From Actinomycetaceae bacterium (GTDB lineage: Bacteria > Actinomycetota > Actinomycetes > Actinomycetales > Actinomycetaceae), in the NCBI GenBank assembly GCA_030538185.1, contig JAUNUK010000001.1, forward strand, positions 608,296-672,295: 64,000 nucleotides of DNA, written 5' to 3'. Positions 51,393 to 60,472 of this stretch are shown one piece after another (position 1 is the stretch's first letter; each line of letters begins with the position of its first letter). A model generated the notes under the pieces. It was not told where the DNA came from, did no database searches, and was given only the letters and a program-made list of their open reading frames with translations. Made by a program: the position numbers and the translations under genes.

Positions 51393-52447
51393 TGTCCGGG
51401 GACACCTGGGGAAACGTCCTGGCAGCTCTCATTGCAAGGCAAGATTTAAGCTACGAAACCGCACACTGGGTCATGGACCAGGTGATGAACGGGGAAGCCG
51501 AAGATGCCCAATTGGGTGCCTTCCTGGGCCTCATGGAAGCCAAAGGGCCTTCAGTTATCGAGGTTCAGGGCCTGGCTGATGCCATGCAAGGTCGAGCACA
51601 CCCGCTAGACGTGCCCACAGATGTCGTGGACATTGTCGGAACGGGTGGCGATCAAGCCAAGACCGTCAATATCTCCACGATGGCTTCCCTCGTTATTGCC
51701 TCCACGGACACTCCCTTGGTGAAACACGGGAATAGGGCCTCCACTTCTGCCTGCGGTTCGGCTGATGTGATTGAGGCCCTGGGCGTGGATTTGGCCGCCG
51801 AACCGGATGACGTAGCCAAGGTGTTTGACACCATCGGTATAACCTTTTGCTTCGCCAACCTCTTTCACCCTTCCATGCGTTATGCGGCAGCCACCAGGCG
51901 CGCTCTGGGCTTCCCCACCGTGTTCAACATTTTGGGCCCCATGACAAATCCCGCTAGGCCAAGGGCCTCAGCCGTGGGTGTGGCCAAGGAAAACTGGGGC
52001 GCTTTGGTGTCCGGCGTTTTCGCCAATCGCGGTACTTCCGCTCTGGTCTTCCGCGGCAAGGAAAACGGTTTAGATGAACTGACCACGACAAGCATTAACC
52101 AGCTGTGGGAGGTACACGAAGGCCACATAACCTATCTTGAGCTGGATGCCTGTAAAGAGTTTTCCATGGAACCTGCCAGCCTTGAGGACCTGCGTGGAGC
52201 CGATGCCCACTACAATGCTGGTGTCCTGCGCGAGATATTCAATGGGAAGCGTGGCCCCATCCACGACGCCGTCGTGCTCAATGCTGCTGCTGGCATCGCA
52301 GCCTACGGTGCACTGCCTGGGACTGCCCCCACAGACGGAGACATCATTCAACGCTTGGCTGCGGGCCTTGAGATAGCGCGTGAGGCCATAGACAGTGGAA
52401 AAACCACAGACTTGCTTCAGCGTTGGGTCGCAATAAAAGGCTTCTAA
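51392..52447 (+). CDS. trpD: Anthranilate phosphoribosyltransferase
   Basis: 351 residues from the ATG at 51392. Phosphoribosyl pyrophosphate motif VGTGGDQAKTVNISTMASLV, then KHGNRASTSACGSADVIEAL, FNILGPMTNPARP and an ENGLDELTTTS segment. It makes phosphoribosyl-anthranilate in tryptophan synthesis. No other trp gene is in this window. The stop overlaps the convergent Lrp-like gene by 4 bp. Confidence 0.93.
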   Translation: MSGDTWGNVLAALIARQDLSYETAHWVMDQVMNGEAEDAQLGAFLGLMEAKGPSVIEVQGLADAMQGRAHPLDVPTDVVDIVGTGGDQAKTVNISTMASLVIASTDTPLVKHGNRASTSACGSADVIEALGVDLAAEPDDVAKVFDTIGITFCFANLFHPSMRYAAATRRALGFPTVFNILGPMTNPARPRASAVGVAKENWGALVSGVFANRGTSALVFRGKENGLDELTTTSINQLWEVHEGHITYLELDACKEFSMEPASLEDLRGADAHYNAGVLREIFNGKRGPIHDAVVLNAAAGIAAYGALPGTAPTDGDIIQRLAAGLEIAREAIDSGKTTDLLQRWVAIKGF

Positions 52448-52722
52448 TCCAGGCCTAAGTCAAAGGCAGAGGCTAACTCCTGAGAGGAGTATTCCTTGAA
52501 GGCCAGGTGTGTCGTGAGCGACTTCACGCCAGGGATTTTAGCGATGCTCTCAGGGACAATGGTGGCCAGATCGTCATACTGAGGCGTTTTGACGATGGCT
52601 ATTAAGTCGACATTGCCGGTGACCGAGTAAACATCTGTGACCTGGGGTGCAGACGCTATCTTTGAGGCAACATCAGGGATCTTGTCGACCTCGACATCAA
52701 TCATCACTATTGCGGTAATCAT
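52444..52722 (-). CDS. Stand-alone Lrp/AsnC effector-domain (RAM) protein
   Basis: 92 residues, only the ligand-binding alpha/beta sandwich of Lrp/AsnC regulators: ITAIVMIDVEVDKIPDVASK, VYSVTGNVDLIAIVK and GVKSLTTHLAFKEYS. The DNA-binding domain is absent, as in known small RAM proteins. GGGAGG precedes the ATG. It probably binds an amino acid and modifies other regulators. Confidence 0.88.
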   Translation of the reverse strand: MITAIVMIDVEVDKIPDVASKIASAPQVTDVYSVTGNVDLIAIVKTPQYDDLATIVPESIAKIPGVKSLTTHLAFKEYSSQELASAFDLGLD

Positions 52723-52800
52723 TTTGCCTCCCAGGGGCGTTGCTGCTTGTCAGTTTCCTGTCGCCATTGTCGGTATTCGGAATTGCGCTAATCCGCTTCC

Positions 52801-53187
52801 TTAGACGATCTCATTATTGCTCAAATCCGGATCTCTGTGTTTGGGAAGCCCCAGCAACAAAATCCCCACCCCGGTAGCCAAAAGACCGAGGCACAACACC
52901 CCAATTGCGGGTGGCAGTGGCAATAACCTCAAGCCACCGATCGTAAACCCGACAAGCGCCACAGTGATAAGTGTCACCGACACAACAGCGCGACGAGATG
53001 CGAAAAATCCCACAGTTGGCGGTGCGGGTGGCTGAAACTCAGGAGTATCTTCAACCAGGTGATAATCGCGTGGACCAGGCAAAGGATCAGCGATATCTTC
53101 CAATTGCTCAGTGATTTCAAGGAAGCGAGCATCAACATCCCGCGCAGTTTCATCAGGGTCGCCAATAGAGTTTTGGTGTCTGCTCAT
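52801..53187 (-). CDS. Small hypothetical membrane protein
   Basis: 128 residues. The N-terminal half is acidic and soluble (ARDVDARFLEITEQLEDIAD), then a Pro-rich link (FQPPAPPTVGFFASRRA). Two membrane helices follow (VVSVTLITVALVGFTIGGLR and AIGVLCLGLLATGVGILLLG) and a short polar end. No family recognised. It is divergent from plsC with about 57 bp between. Confidence 0.7.
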   Translation of the reverse strand: MSRHQNSIGDPDETARDVDARFLEITEQLEDIADPLPGPRDYHLVEDTPEFQPPAPPTVGFFASRRAVVSVTLITVALVGFTIGGLRLLPLPPAIGVLCLGLLATGVGILLLGLPKHRDPDLSNNEIV

Positions 53188-53244
53188 AATCTGAACGATA
53201 GACGGCTATTCTTGATTGTGCTGCATGAAATCACAGGAGGCATT

Positions 53245-54000
53245 TTGTCTTACCGTCTACTAAAGGCCGTGCTGGGCCCGCCCATGAAGTTGATATATCA
53301 GCCTTGGATCCGGGGTGCTGAAAATATCCCCACGGATGGCCCAGCAATTTTGGCCTCCAACCACCTGGCGGTCATTGACTCTTTCTTTCTGCCTCTCATG
53401 ATCGAGCGCGAAGTTGTCTTTATGGGAAAGGCTGACTACTTCACGGGCAAGGGCTTCAAAGGCTGGTTTGTGCGTTCCTTCATGAAGATGGTTGGCACCA
53501 TCCCGGTTGACCGTTCCGGGGGATCTGCTTCACAGGCAGCCCTCAACACAGGTTTAAAAAGGCTTGCCGAGGGCGAATTGTTCGGAATCTATCCTGAAGG
53601 GACTCGCTCACCCGATGGACGTCTCTTCCGCGGCAAGACTGGCGTGGCGCGCATGTCTTTGGAATCAGGAGCCCCTGTCATACCTGTCGCGATGATTGGG
53701 ACGAATATCGCCCAACCGATAGGCACCCGTATTCCCAGGCCACACCGTATTGGCATCGTGGTGGGTAAGCCCCTGGATTTTTCTCGGTATAGAGGTCTTG
53801 AAAACGACCGCTACGTCCTGAGATCCATAACCGATGAAATCATGTACTCACTCATGTGCCTATCTGGACAAGAATATGTCGACGTATATGCGGCAACCTT
53901 GAGGAAAAAAGCCCAAGAGGAATCCACGGGTGGTCCTGGTGGTAGACCAGCCCCGGATGTTGATCCCCCCTTACCGCCTAGCGACGACGAAACCCCTTAA
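53245..54000 (+). CDS. plsC: 1-acylglycerol-3-phosphate O-acyltransferase family protein
   Basis: 251 residues from a TTG at 53245 with AGGAGG 4-5 nt upstream; a GTG at 53219 is an alternative. Acyltransferase motifs: ASNHLAVIDS (NHx4D), GTIPVDRSG, IYPEGTRSPDG, and VPVAMIGTN-like PVIPVAMIGTN. The C-terminal 40 residues are Pro/Gly/Glu-rich. It makes phosphatidic acid, or transfers acyl groups to another lipid acceptor, at the inner membrane. Confidence 0.88.
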   Translation: MSYRLLKAVLGPPMKLIYQPWIRGAENIPTDGPAILASNHLAVIDSFFLPLMIEREVVFMGKADYFTGKGFKGWFVRSFMKMVGTIPVDRSGGSASQAALNTGLKRLAEGELFGIYPEGTRSPDGRLFRGKTGVARMSLESGAPVIPVAMIGTNIAQPIGTRIPRPHRIGIVVGKPLDFSRYRGLENDRYVLRSITDEIMYSLMCLSGQEYVDVYAATLRKKAQEESTGGPGGRPAPDVDPPLPPSDDETP

Positions 54001-54056
54001 GTTCTTTACATCCCTGTAAAAGTAGCTAGTACCTACATAAAAAATGAAAGGAAATC

Positions 54057-55274
54057 ATGTCCATTCGAAGAGTGGCTCTGCTTACTGCTGGCGGTTTTGC
54101 GCCGTGCTTGTCTTCTGCTGTTGGGGGGTTGATTGAGCGCTATACAGAGATCGCCCCCGAGGTGGAGATTATTGCTTATCAACATGGCTACCACGGGTTA
54201 CTGACAGGCCAGTTTGTCACCATCGATGCTGAGGCACGGACACACGCTTCCCGTTTACACAATTTTGGTGGCTCACCGATTGGAAACTCCAGGGTAAAAC
54301 TGACGAATGTCAAGAACCTTGTGGAACGAGGCTTGGTTGCAGAGGGCGAAAACCCCTTGGCGAAGGCAGCTGAGCAACTACGTAAAGATGGTGTCGATGT
54401 TCTGCACACCATTGGTGGAGATGACACCAATACCACTGCCGCTGATCTGGCAGCATACCTGGAGGACAACAACTATCACCTGACGGTTGTGGGGCTGCCC
54501 AAGACCATCGATAATGACGTCATTCCTGTGGCACATTCTCTGGGTGCCTACACGGCAGCAGAACAGGCGGCCAAGTTCTCGGCCAATATCTTTGGTGAGC
54601 ACAGGTCCTCGCCCAGGATGCTCATCGTCCATGAGGTTATGGGTAGGCACTGTGGCTGGTTGACAGCCGCCGCAGCAGCCGAGTACCGCAAGTGGTTGGA
54701 CCTGCAAGAGTGGGTGCCTTCTATAGGGCTAAGTCGCGAACGCTGGGATGCGCACGCCGTCTTCGTCCCCGAAAGCCACTTCGATATCCGTGAAGAATCC
54801 ACTCGTTTACGTGCGATTATGGACAAGATCGGCAATGTCAATATCTTCCTTTCCGAGGGCGCTGGCGTGCCCGAAATTCTGGCAGAGATGGAAGAACGAG
54901 GCGAAGAGGTCCAAAGAGATGCCTTCGGGCATGTGAAACTGGACACCATTAACCCAGGTCAGTGGTTTGCTAAACAGTTCGCACACAGCCTGGGTGCCGA
55001 GAAAGTCATGGTGCAAAAGTCTGGGTATTTCTCACGTTCGGCAGCCGCTAACCTCCAGGACCTCATGCTGATTAAGTCGATGACTGACTTGGCAGTTGAG
55101 TGCGCCCTGCGTGGCGAGTCCGGGCTGATCGGACACGACGAGGAAGATGGGGATCGTCTAAAAGCCATCGCATTTCCTCGCGTCAAGGGCGGAAAACCCT
55201 TTGATGTCAATCAAAAGTGGTTCCAAGACATGATGTCCGAAATCGGACAGAAAGTTAGCCCCATAGCCCACTGA
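54057..55274 (+). CDS. pfp: Pyrophosphate-dependent 6-phosphofructokinase
   Basis: 405 residues. TAGGFAPCLSS at the start and GGDDT (120-124) in place of the GGDG of ATP enzymes indicate pyrophosphate use. Further motifs: LPKTIDNDV near 149-156 and EVMGRHCGWLTAA. It phosphorylates fructose-6-phosphate reversibly with PPi in glycolysis. AAAGGAAA precedes the ATG. A CCGAGGGCG word lies inside (54853). Confidence 0.93.
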   Translation: MSIRRVALLTAGGFAPCLSSAVGGLIERYTEIAPEVEIIAYQHGYHGLLTGQFVTIDAEARTHASRLHNFGGSPIGNSRVKLTNVKNLVERGLVAEGENPLAKAAEQLRKDGVDVLHTIGGDDTNTTAADLAAYLEDNNYHLTVVGLPKTIDNDVIPVAHSLGAYTAAEQAAKFSANIFGEHRSSPRMLIVHEVMGRHCGWLTAAAAAEYRKWLDLQEWVPSIGLSRERWDAHAVFVPESHFDIREESTRLRAIMDKIGNVNIFLSEGAGVPEILAEMEERGEEVQRDAFGHVKLDTINPGQWFAKQFAHSLGAEKVMVQKSGYFSRSAAANLQDLMLIKSMTDLAVECALRGESGLIGHDEEDGDRLKAIAFPRVKGGKPFDVNQKWFQDMMSEIGQKVSPIAH

Positions 55275-55346
55275 TATTGCCGAGGGCGGCTCCCTTAAGA
55301 CCCTCGTTTTGCCCCCTGTACTCATTCTTTGCGTAGACTAGCCCAT

Positions 55347-56756
55347 GTGTCGAAGCGAAATGAGTCCATGGAAGCCGCCCTCGGAAATGAATGTGATCCG
55401 CTGAACTGTTGGCGCAACTATCCCGCCACCCAGCAACCCACCTATCCCGATCTGGATGCACTCAAGCGCACGGTGGAAGACCTGCGGACTCGCCCTCCCC
55501 TGGTATTTGCCGGGGAAGTGGACTCTCTGCGTGACATGATGGCCAAAGCTGGAGCCGGGAAGGCGTTTGTCCTGACCGGCGGGGACTGTGCCGAGACTTT
55601 TGCCGAGTCAACAGCGGACCGCGTTCGGCTAAAAGTGCAAACAATTTTGCAAATGTCTGTGGTTTTGACCTACGGGGCAGCCATGCCTGTCGTCAAGATG
55701 GGGCGTTTGGCTGGGCAGTACGCTAAACCTCGTTCCAGCGATACCGAAACACGTGAGGGCGTCACCTTGCCGTCTTACCGCGGGGACGCAGTCAATAGCC
55801 ACGAGTTCATTGAATCCGCGCGTGTGCCTGACCCGGCCAGGCTCTTGGATATGTATCAACGTTCGGCATCGTCCTTCAACTTGATACGAGCCTTCACCAT
55901 GGGCGGTTACGCCGATATGCGCAGGGTGCACGAGTGGAACCGCGGTTTTATGGCAAACCCCGCCTATGCACGCTTCGACGCCTTGGCTGGGCAGATTGAT
56001 TCTGCCATGCAGTTCATGGAGGCCGCAGGCGTGGATTTCGAAGCCCTGCGTACAGTGGACTTCTATTCCTCCCATGAAGCGCTGCTATTGGAATACGAGG
56101 CAGCAATGACTCGCACCGATTCGCGAAGTGGCGACCTGTATAACACCAGTGCACATTTCTTGTGGATAGGCGAGCGCACCCGAGACCCCAAGGGGGCACA
56201 TGTTGAGCTTTTGAGCCATGTGCGAAATCCGATAGGCGTAAAAATTGGGCCTTCTGCCAGTGTTGAAGACCTGAAGGAGCTGATGGACAAGCTCAATCCT
56301 CACAATGAGGCCGGGCGCCTGACCTTCATTACCCGTATGGGAGCCTCGCGGATCCGTGAGGTGCTGCCAGGCCTGGTTGAGGGCGTCAAGTCCGATGGAC
56401 GTTTCGTTACCTGGATGTGTGATCCTATGCACGGCAATACCGTCACGGCCGACAACGGGTATAAGACCAGGCGCTTCGACACAGTATTAGACGAGGTCGC
56501 AGGGTTCTTTGAGGTTCATGACGCCCTGGGGACCGTGCCCGGTGGGATGCACGTGGAACTCACTGGGGACGACGTCACCGAGGTTTTGGGGGGCGCCCAA
56601 GAGATTGACGAAAAGGCCTTGGCTGAACACTACGAGACCCTGGTGGACCCGCGTTTGAACCACCAGCAGTCTTTGGAACTGGCCTTTGATGTGGCTCAAG
56701 CCCTGGCAGCCCACCGCCCCGGGTTCCAGCCTTTCGATAAGGGCAGCTTTTTCTAA
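55347..56756 (+). CDS. aroG: 3-deoxy-7-phosphoheptulonate synthase, class II
   Basis: 469 residues if the leaderless GTG at 55347 is used (TAGACT at 55334-55339); an ATG at 55368 is the alternative. Plant/mycobacterial-type motifs: LTGGDCAETFAES, VVKMGRLAGQYAKPRS, SYRGDAVN, FYSSHEALLLEYE, WIGERTRDPKGAHV, WMCDPMHGNT, GFFEVHDALGTVPGG, DPRLNHQQSLELAF. First step of the shikimate pathway. The stop overlaps the convergent kinase gene by 4 bp. Confidence 0.93.
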   Translation: MSKRNESMEAALGNECDPLNCWRNYPATQQPTYPDLDALKRTVEDLRTRPPLVFAGEVDSLRDMMAKAGAGKAFVLTGGDCAETFAESTADRVRLKVQTILQMSVVLTYGAAMPVVKMGRLAGQYAKPRSSDTETREGVTLPSYRGDAVNSHEFIESARVPDPARLLDMYQRSASSFNLIRAFTMGGYADMRRVHEWNRGFMANPAYARFDALAGQIDSAMQFMEAAGVDFEALRTVDFYSSHEALLLEYEAAMTRTDSRSGDLYNTSAHFLWIGERTRDPKGAHVELLSHVRNPIGVKIGPSASVEDLKELMDKLNPHNEAGRLTFITRMGASRIREVLPGLVEGVKSDGRFVTWMCDPMHGNTVTADNGYKTRRFDTVLDEVAGFFEVHDALGTVPGGMHVELTGDDVTEVLGGAQEIDEKALAEHYETLVDPRLNHQQSLELAFDVAQALAAHRPGFQPFDKGSFF

Positions 56757-58780
56757 GCCACGTTTAGGACTATTGTGGAGCCTCGTTTTGCCATGGTGCC
56801 GGCACTGGGCGAGGTTGAGTGTGCTATTCCCAAGGCCCAACTATTCAGGTTCTCAATGGACACTACGAAACCAGCCTCTTCGAGGAGGGCCTTGGCCTGC
56901 GCAGCGGTTCGACCACGCACATTGGGGATGGGGGCGAGTTCTGAGCCCTTGGAGATCGTGATGGTTACGGTATCTCCCTTGTGCAGGGTTTCACCAGTTG
57001 GGGTCCCTTGAGAGATGACGGTTCCCTGTTCGATTTCCTCACTGAAGGCCTCCACCGGATTTACGAGCAACCCCAGCGCAGCAATAGCCTTCATTGCCTC
57101 CTCGCGGGTCTTCTTTGTGACATCAATCATTGTCACAGGTTCACGCCCTTTGGATAGGACGACAGCGACCGTGGTGGTGTGGGGCACCGAGTCTCCTGGG
57201 GCGGGGTTTTGCGAAATGACATGCCCCTCACCAATGAGATCGGAATACTCCTCTGTCACTTCACCCATGGGTAAGCGTGCAGTTGTCAGGAGTTCTTGGA
57301 CGGCGTAATTGGGTTGATTTCGCAGGTCAGGTACGGTGACGTATTCAATTCCCAAGGATACGATAATGCGTGCCTTTCGGTCCTTAGGCAGCTTGCCCTC
57401 AGGTCCCGGATCCGTTGAAATCACGTTTCCTTTTGCAACCGTGTCGTGGTATTCCTCAACTTTGTCAAAAGGAATATCCGCATCCTCAAGCCTCTTTAAA
57501 GCGTCGTCATAGGTGCGACCAACGACATCAACCATGGGTAAGGCAGAGCCTGGACCAGACAGGAAATACCAGGCAATTCCGCCAGCGGAGGCCAGGACGA
57601 GGGCGGTCACAAGTGCAATAAGGAGCCAGAGCTTCTTGGGCGCAGACTTAAACTTGTCGATTAGGCTCACAGGAGTTTTATCCTGCGGACTCAGCTCCAT
57701 CTTGGTGGTCGCCAGATCTTTGCCCAGGGATAGATTCACCGTTGTTGAGGACGGGATCGGAGGCAGATGCGAAGTCTTCCCTGAGTCCACGGTTTGGTCG
57801 GCAATAGTGGTGGCCGGGGTATCGCCCTTAGCATCCAAGGCATCATCGGATAGTGCAGCTCGCACCTTGTGGACCAGGGCCAAGGCAGCATTGGCATCTA
57901 CCGGGCGCTCATCAGGCATCCGCGCCGTCAAGGCAACAACAAGCTCATCTACCTCGGTAGGTATCCAGGGGGCATTTGCCGAGGGCGCAGGCACACCCTC
58001 ATGGACATGTCGGTAGGCAACCTGGATGGGTTGATCCCCATAGAAGGGAGGGTGACCCAGAAGCATCTCGTAAAGCATGACACCTGCGGCGTAGACATCT
58101 GCGCGCGCATCAGCGATACCGGAAGTGACGATTTCGGGTGCAAGGTAAGCCACGGTCCCCAAGACAGAGCCCGTGGTCGCAGCAGTGACCTCTGATACGG
58201 CTCGTGCGAGCCCAAAGTCAGCGACCTTAACGGGGCCTTCAGCGGGCATGAGGACATTTTCAGGTTTCACGTCACGGTGTACCAAGTGGGCACGGTGTGC
58301 GGAAGCCAAGGCCTCCAAAACCTGCGCAGTGAGGTCTAAAGCCTCACGCACTGACAGACAACCAGATTCTCTCAAGTGTGTGCGAAGGTTTGGCCCACCC
58401 ACAAACTCCATGACCAAATACGAGGTTCCCTGGGTAACTCCCTGGTCATACACCGCAACGATACCCGGGTGGGTCAGGCGGGCAGCTGCGCGGGCTTCCC
58501 GGCGAAAACGCACAACAAAATCGGCAGACTCCGCCAAGTGTGGGTGCATAATTTTTAGCGCAACAGGCCGATCCAAGCGCCTGTCATCGGCTTTGTAGAC
58601 CGTGGCCATGCCACCTCTGGCCACTCGCTCTTTCACGACATAGCGGGAGTCAATGGTGGAACCAATAAGTACATCCTCAGGCGGCGCAGGGGGCAACTCC
58701 TCGTCCCCAGGCGGTGCTGGGGGCAGGTCCGAGGGCACACTGTCCTCGGGCTCAGGGCTAGGGTCCTTATATTCCTCCAC
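56753..58780 (-). CDS. pknB: PASTA-domain Ser/Thr protein kinase (PknB/Stk type)
   Basis: 675 residues; GTG start with TACACT (minus strand) 7 nt upstream (leaderless). The N-terminal ~40 residues are acidic and Pro-rich. Kinase domain 45-310: VARGGMATVYKA, VALKIMHP (Lys76), LVHRDVKPENVL, VADFGLAR. One membrane helix lies near 385-408 (LWLLIALVTALVLASAGGIA). Four PASTA repeats run from about 415 to the end. It senses wall precursors outside and phosphorylates cell-wall and division proteins inside. A known-type substrate gene (Rv2175c-like) is adjacent. Confidence 0.95.
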   Translation of the reverse strand: MEEYKDPSPEPEDSVPSDLPPAPPGDEELPPAPPEDVLIGSTIDSRYVVKERVARGGMATVYKADDRRLDRPVALKIMHPHLAESADFVVRFRREARAAARLTHPGIVAVYDQGVTQGTSYLVMEFVGGPNLRTHLRESGCLSVREALDLTAQVLEALASAHRAHLVHRDVKPENVLMPAEGPVKVADFGLARAVSEVTAATTGSVLGTVAYLAPEIVTSGIADARADVYAAGVMLYEMLLGHPPFYGDQPIQVAYRHVHEGVPAPSANAPWIPTEVDELVVALTARMPDERPVDANAALALVHKVRAALSDDALDAKGDTPATTIADQTVDSGKTSHLPPIPSSTTVNLSLGKDLATTKMELSPQDKTPVSLIDKFKSAPKKLWLLIALVTALVLASAGGIAWYFLSGPGSALPMVDVVGRTYDDALKRLEDADIPFDKVEEYHDTVAKGNVISTDPGPEGKLPKDRKARIIVSLGIEYVTVPDLRNQPNYAVQELLTTARLPMGEVTEEYSDLIGEGHVISQNPAPGDSVPHTTTVAVVLSKGREPVTMIDVTKKTREEAMKAIAALGLLVNPVEAFSEEIEQGTVISQGTPTGETLHKGDTVTITISKGSELAPIPNVRGRTAAQAKALLEEAGFVVSIENLNSWALGIAHSTSPSAGTMAKRGSTIVLNVA

Positions 58781-58869
58781 GCGGTGAGTGTATTCCAGAT
58801 TTGTCTTAACTACCTGTTACCGGGCCGGGACTTGGGACAAATCACCTAACTCAAGCATAGAATCAGCCT

Positions 58870-59232
58870 ATGACTGACAGCTTGTGGACCAGTTACACCT
58901 GGCGCACACTTACAGAATCTGCTGAATACCTGGGTATCGAGGTCAAACGACTGCGATCACTCATCAAAGACCGGGCCTTACTCGCCGTCAAACACGACGA
59001 CGGTCCCTTACAAATTCCCGAACCCTTCCTGTGTAGCGAAGCCGGGAATGTCGGCATCCCTGAGGAGCTCAAGGGTACCGTTATGGTGCTCCTGGACGGC
59101 GGAATGAGCGATATGTCTGCTATGCAGTGGTTGCTGAGCGAGGATGAATCCCTAGGGACAACCCCGATTAAAGCTTTGGAACAGGGGCGGAAGAAAGAAG
59201 TTCGCCGAATTGCTGGCGCATTGGCTCTATAA
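58870..59232 (+). CDS. Rv2175c-family DNA-binding protein
   Basis: 120 residues; TAGAAT at 58858-58863 is 7 nt before the ATG (leaderless). The N-terminal winged helix-turn-helix has WRTLTESAEYLGIEVKRLRS and LIKDRALLAV. The C-terminal part matches Rv2175c (LKGTVMVLLDGGMSDMSAMQ, WLLSEDESL). In Mycobacterium Rv2175c is a substrate of PknL; here it is divergent from a PASTA kinase, supporting the same link. Confidence 0.88.
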   Translation: MTDSLWTSYTWRTLTESAEYLGIEVKRLRSLIKDRALLAVKHDDGPLQIPEPFLCSEAGNVGIPEELKGTVMVLLDGGMSDMSAMQWLLSEDESLGTTPIKALEQGRKKEVRRIAGALAL

Positions 59233-59260
59233 GCCCCGCGTTGTAAACCCCAATGGCACC

Positions 59261-60364
59261 TCAGTACTGACGATCCGTGAGGGCATGGACATAATCTTCT
59301 AACAGCTCCTGTATTGCCCTTTCAGGACTCAGTTGAGGGATAAGCCCCAATGCCTGTGTCGAGTGTTGGGTGATCTGTGTCTCAAGGGCGGCTTGTGCGC
59401 CAGTGTCAATAATGATTGTGCGTATGTGGTCAACCTGAGATTCACTGAGGTCAGCCTGCCCCCACAAGGAGCTCAAGGTGTCTTGTTGGGCGGGATTAGC
59501 CTGCGCCCAGGTGTGTGCCAGCAAGACTGTTCGCTTGCCTTCGCGTATATCATCACCTGCCGGTTTGCCAGTGACCTCAGGATCGCCGTAAACACCAAGC
59601 TCATCATCACGCAGTTGGAAAGCGATCCCCACGTGACGTCCGAAACTTCCCAGGGTGCTGTTTTCGTCCCATGACTCACCAGCAAAGCCGGCGCCCAAAA
59701 GCAGCGGATACATGGCGGAATAATGGGCAGACTTGGATTCCACAACAGTTAAAGCACTGTCCAAGGCAGGCGGGGTCTCTTTGGACAAAGGCAGTTTCTC
59801 AGCCCACATATCGATGAACTGTCCAAAGGCCACTTCTGCGCTCATGGCATCAAAGAGACGAAACACGGCCTGGCTTTGTGTCTGAGGGATGCCCAAAGCG
59901 CTGCGGTGAACGCAGCGATAGGCACAGCTCAATAGGAAATCACCGGCGACAATGGCAGCTGCCTGGCCGAATTGCTCGGAAGGAGGATCGCATAAGGTTT
60001 CGTAGACCCGATGAGCTGAAGGGCTGTTTCGTCGCGTGTCAGCTCTGTCGATCACATCATCATGGACGAGGGCGGCACTTTGAAAGAGCTCAACGGCACA
60101 GGCTAAATCGAGTAATCCTTGGTCCCAGGTGTTTGGCAAGGCCGTCCTCGCCAAAATAAACCCTAAGGCAACACCCCAGGCACGCATTCGTTTTCCCCCG
60201 TAAACCAAGGGGTGTAAGGCAGGGGTGAAGGAAGGAAATCCAGACTTGTCTTGCGCGTGTGGAAATACTTGCAGCCACTCATCTCCCAATCGCTGTTCGA
60301 CATGGTTCCTAAAATCTTGGCGCAGAGTGTCGATATTGCTTGGTAGAACTAAGGGGCTGTGCAT
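59261..60364 (-). CDS. Polyprenyl (geranylgeranyl-type) diphosphate synthase
   Basis: 367 residues from the ATG at 60364; TATAGT (minus strand 60376-60371) is 7 nt upstream, so leaderless, and the longer frame upstream is not needed. First Asp-rich motif LVHDDVIDRADTRR, second FQLRDDELGV; KRMRAWG near the start binds diphosphate. It elongates isoprenyl diphosphates for quinones, carotenoids or wall lipid carriers; chain length not deducible. Confidence 0.9.
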   Translation of the reverse strand: MHSPLVLPSNIDTLRQDFRNHVEQRLGDEWLQVFPHAQDKSGFPSFTPALHPLVYGGKRMRAWGVALGFILARTALPNTWDQGLLDLACAVELFQSAALVHDDVIDRADTRRNSPSAHRVYETLCDPPSEQFGQAAAIVAGDFLLSCAYRCVHRSALGIPQTQSQAVFRLFDAMSAEVAFGQFIDMWAEKLPLSKETPPALDSALTVVESKSAHYSAMYPLLLGAGFAGESWDENSTLGSFGRHVGIAFQLRDDELGVYGDPEVTGKPAGDDIREGKRTVLLAHTWAQANPAQQDTLSSLWGQADLSESQVDHIRTIIIDTGAQAALETQITQHSTQALGLIPQLSPERAIQELLEDYVHALTDRQY

Positions 60365-60472
60365 GAGATAACTATATCCTGAAGGGGTAATTCGGGGTTT
60401 GGTGGTTATAATTGACAGCCGTGCGCCCCAAACACTTGGTCTAGCGTCGTGAAAGTTTAAGAAAGGCAGTCT

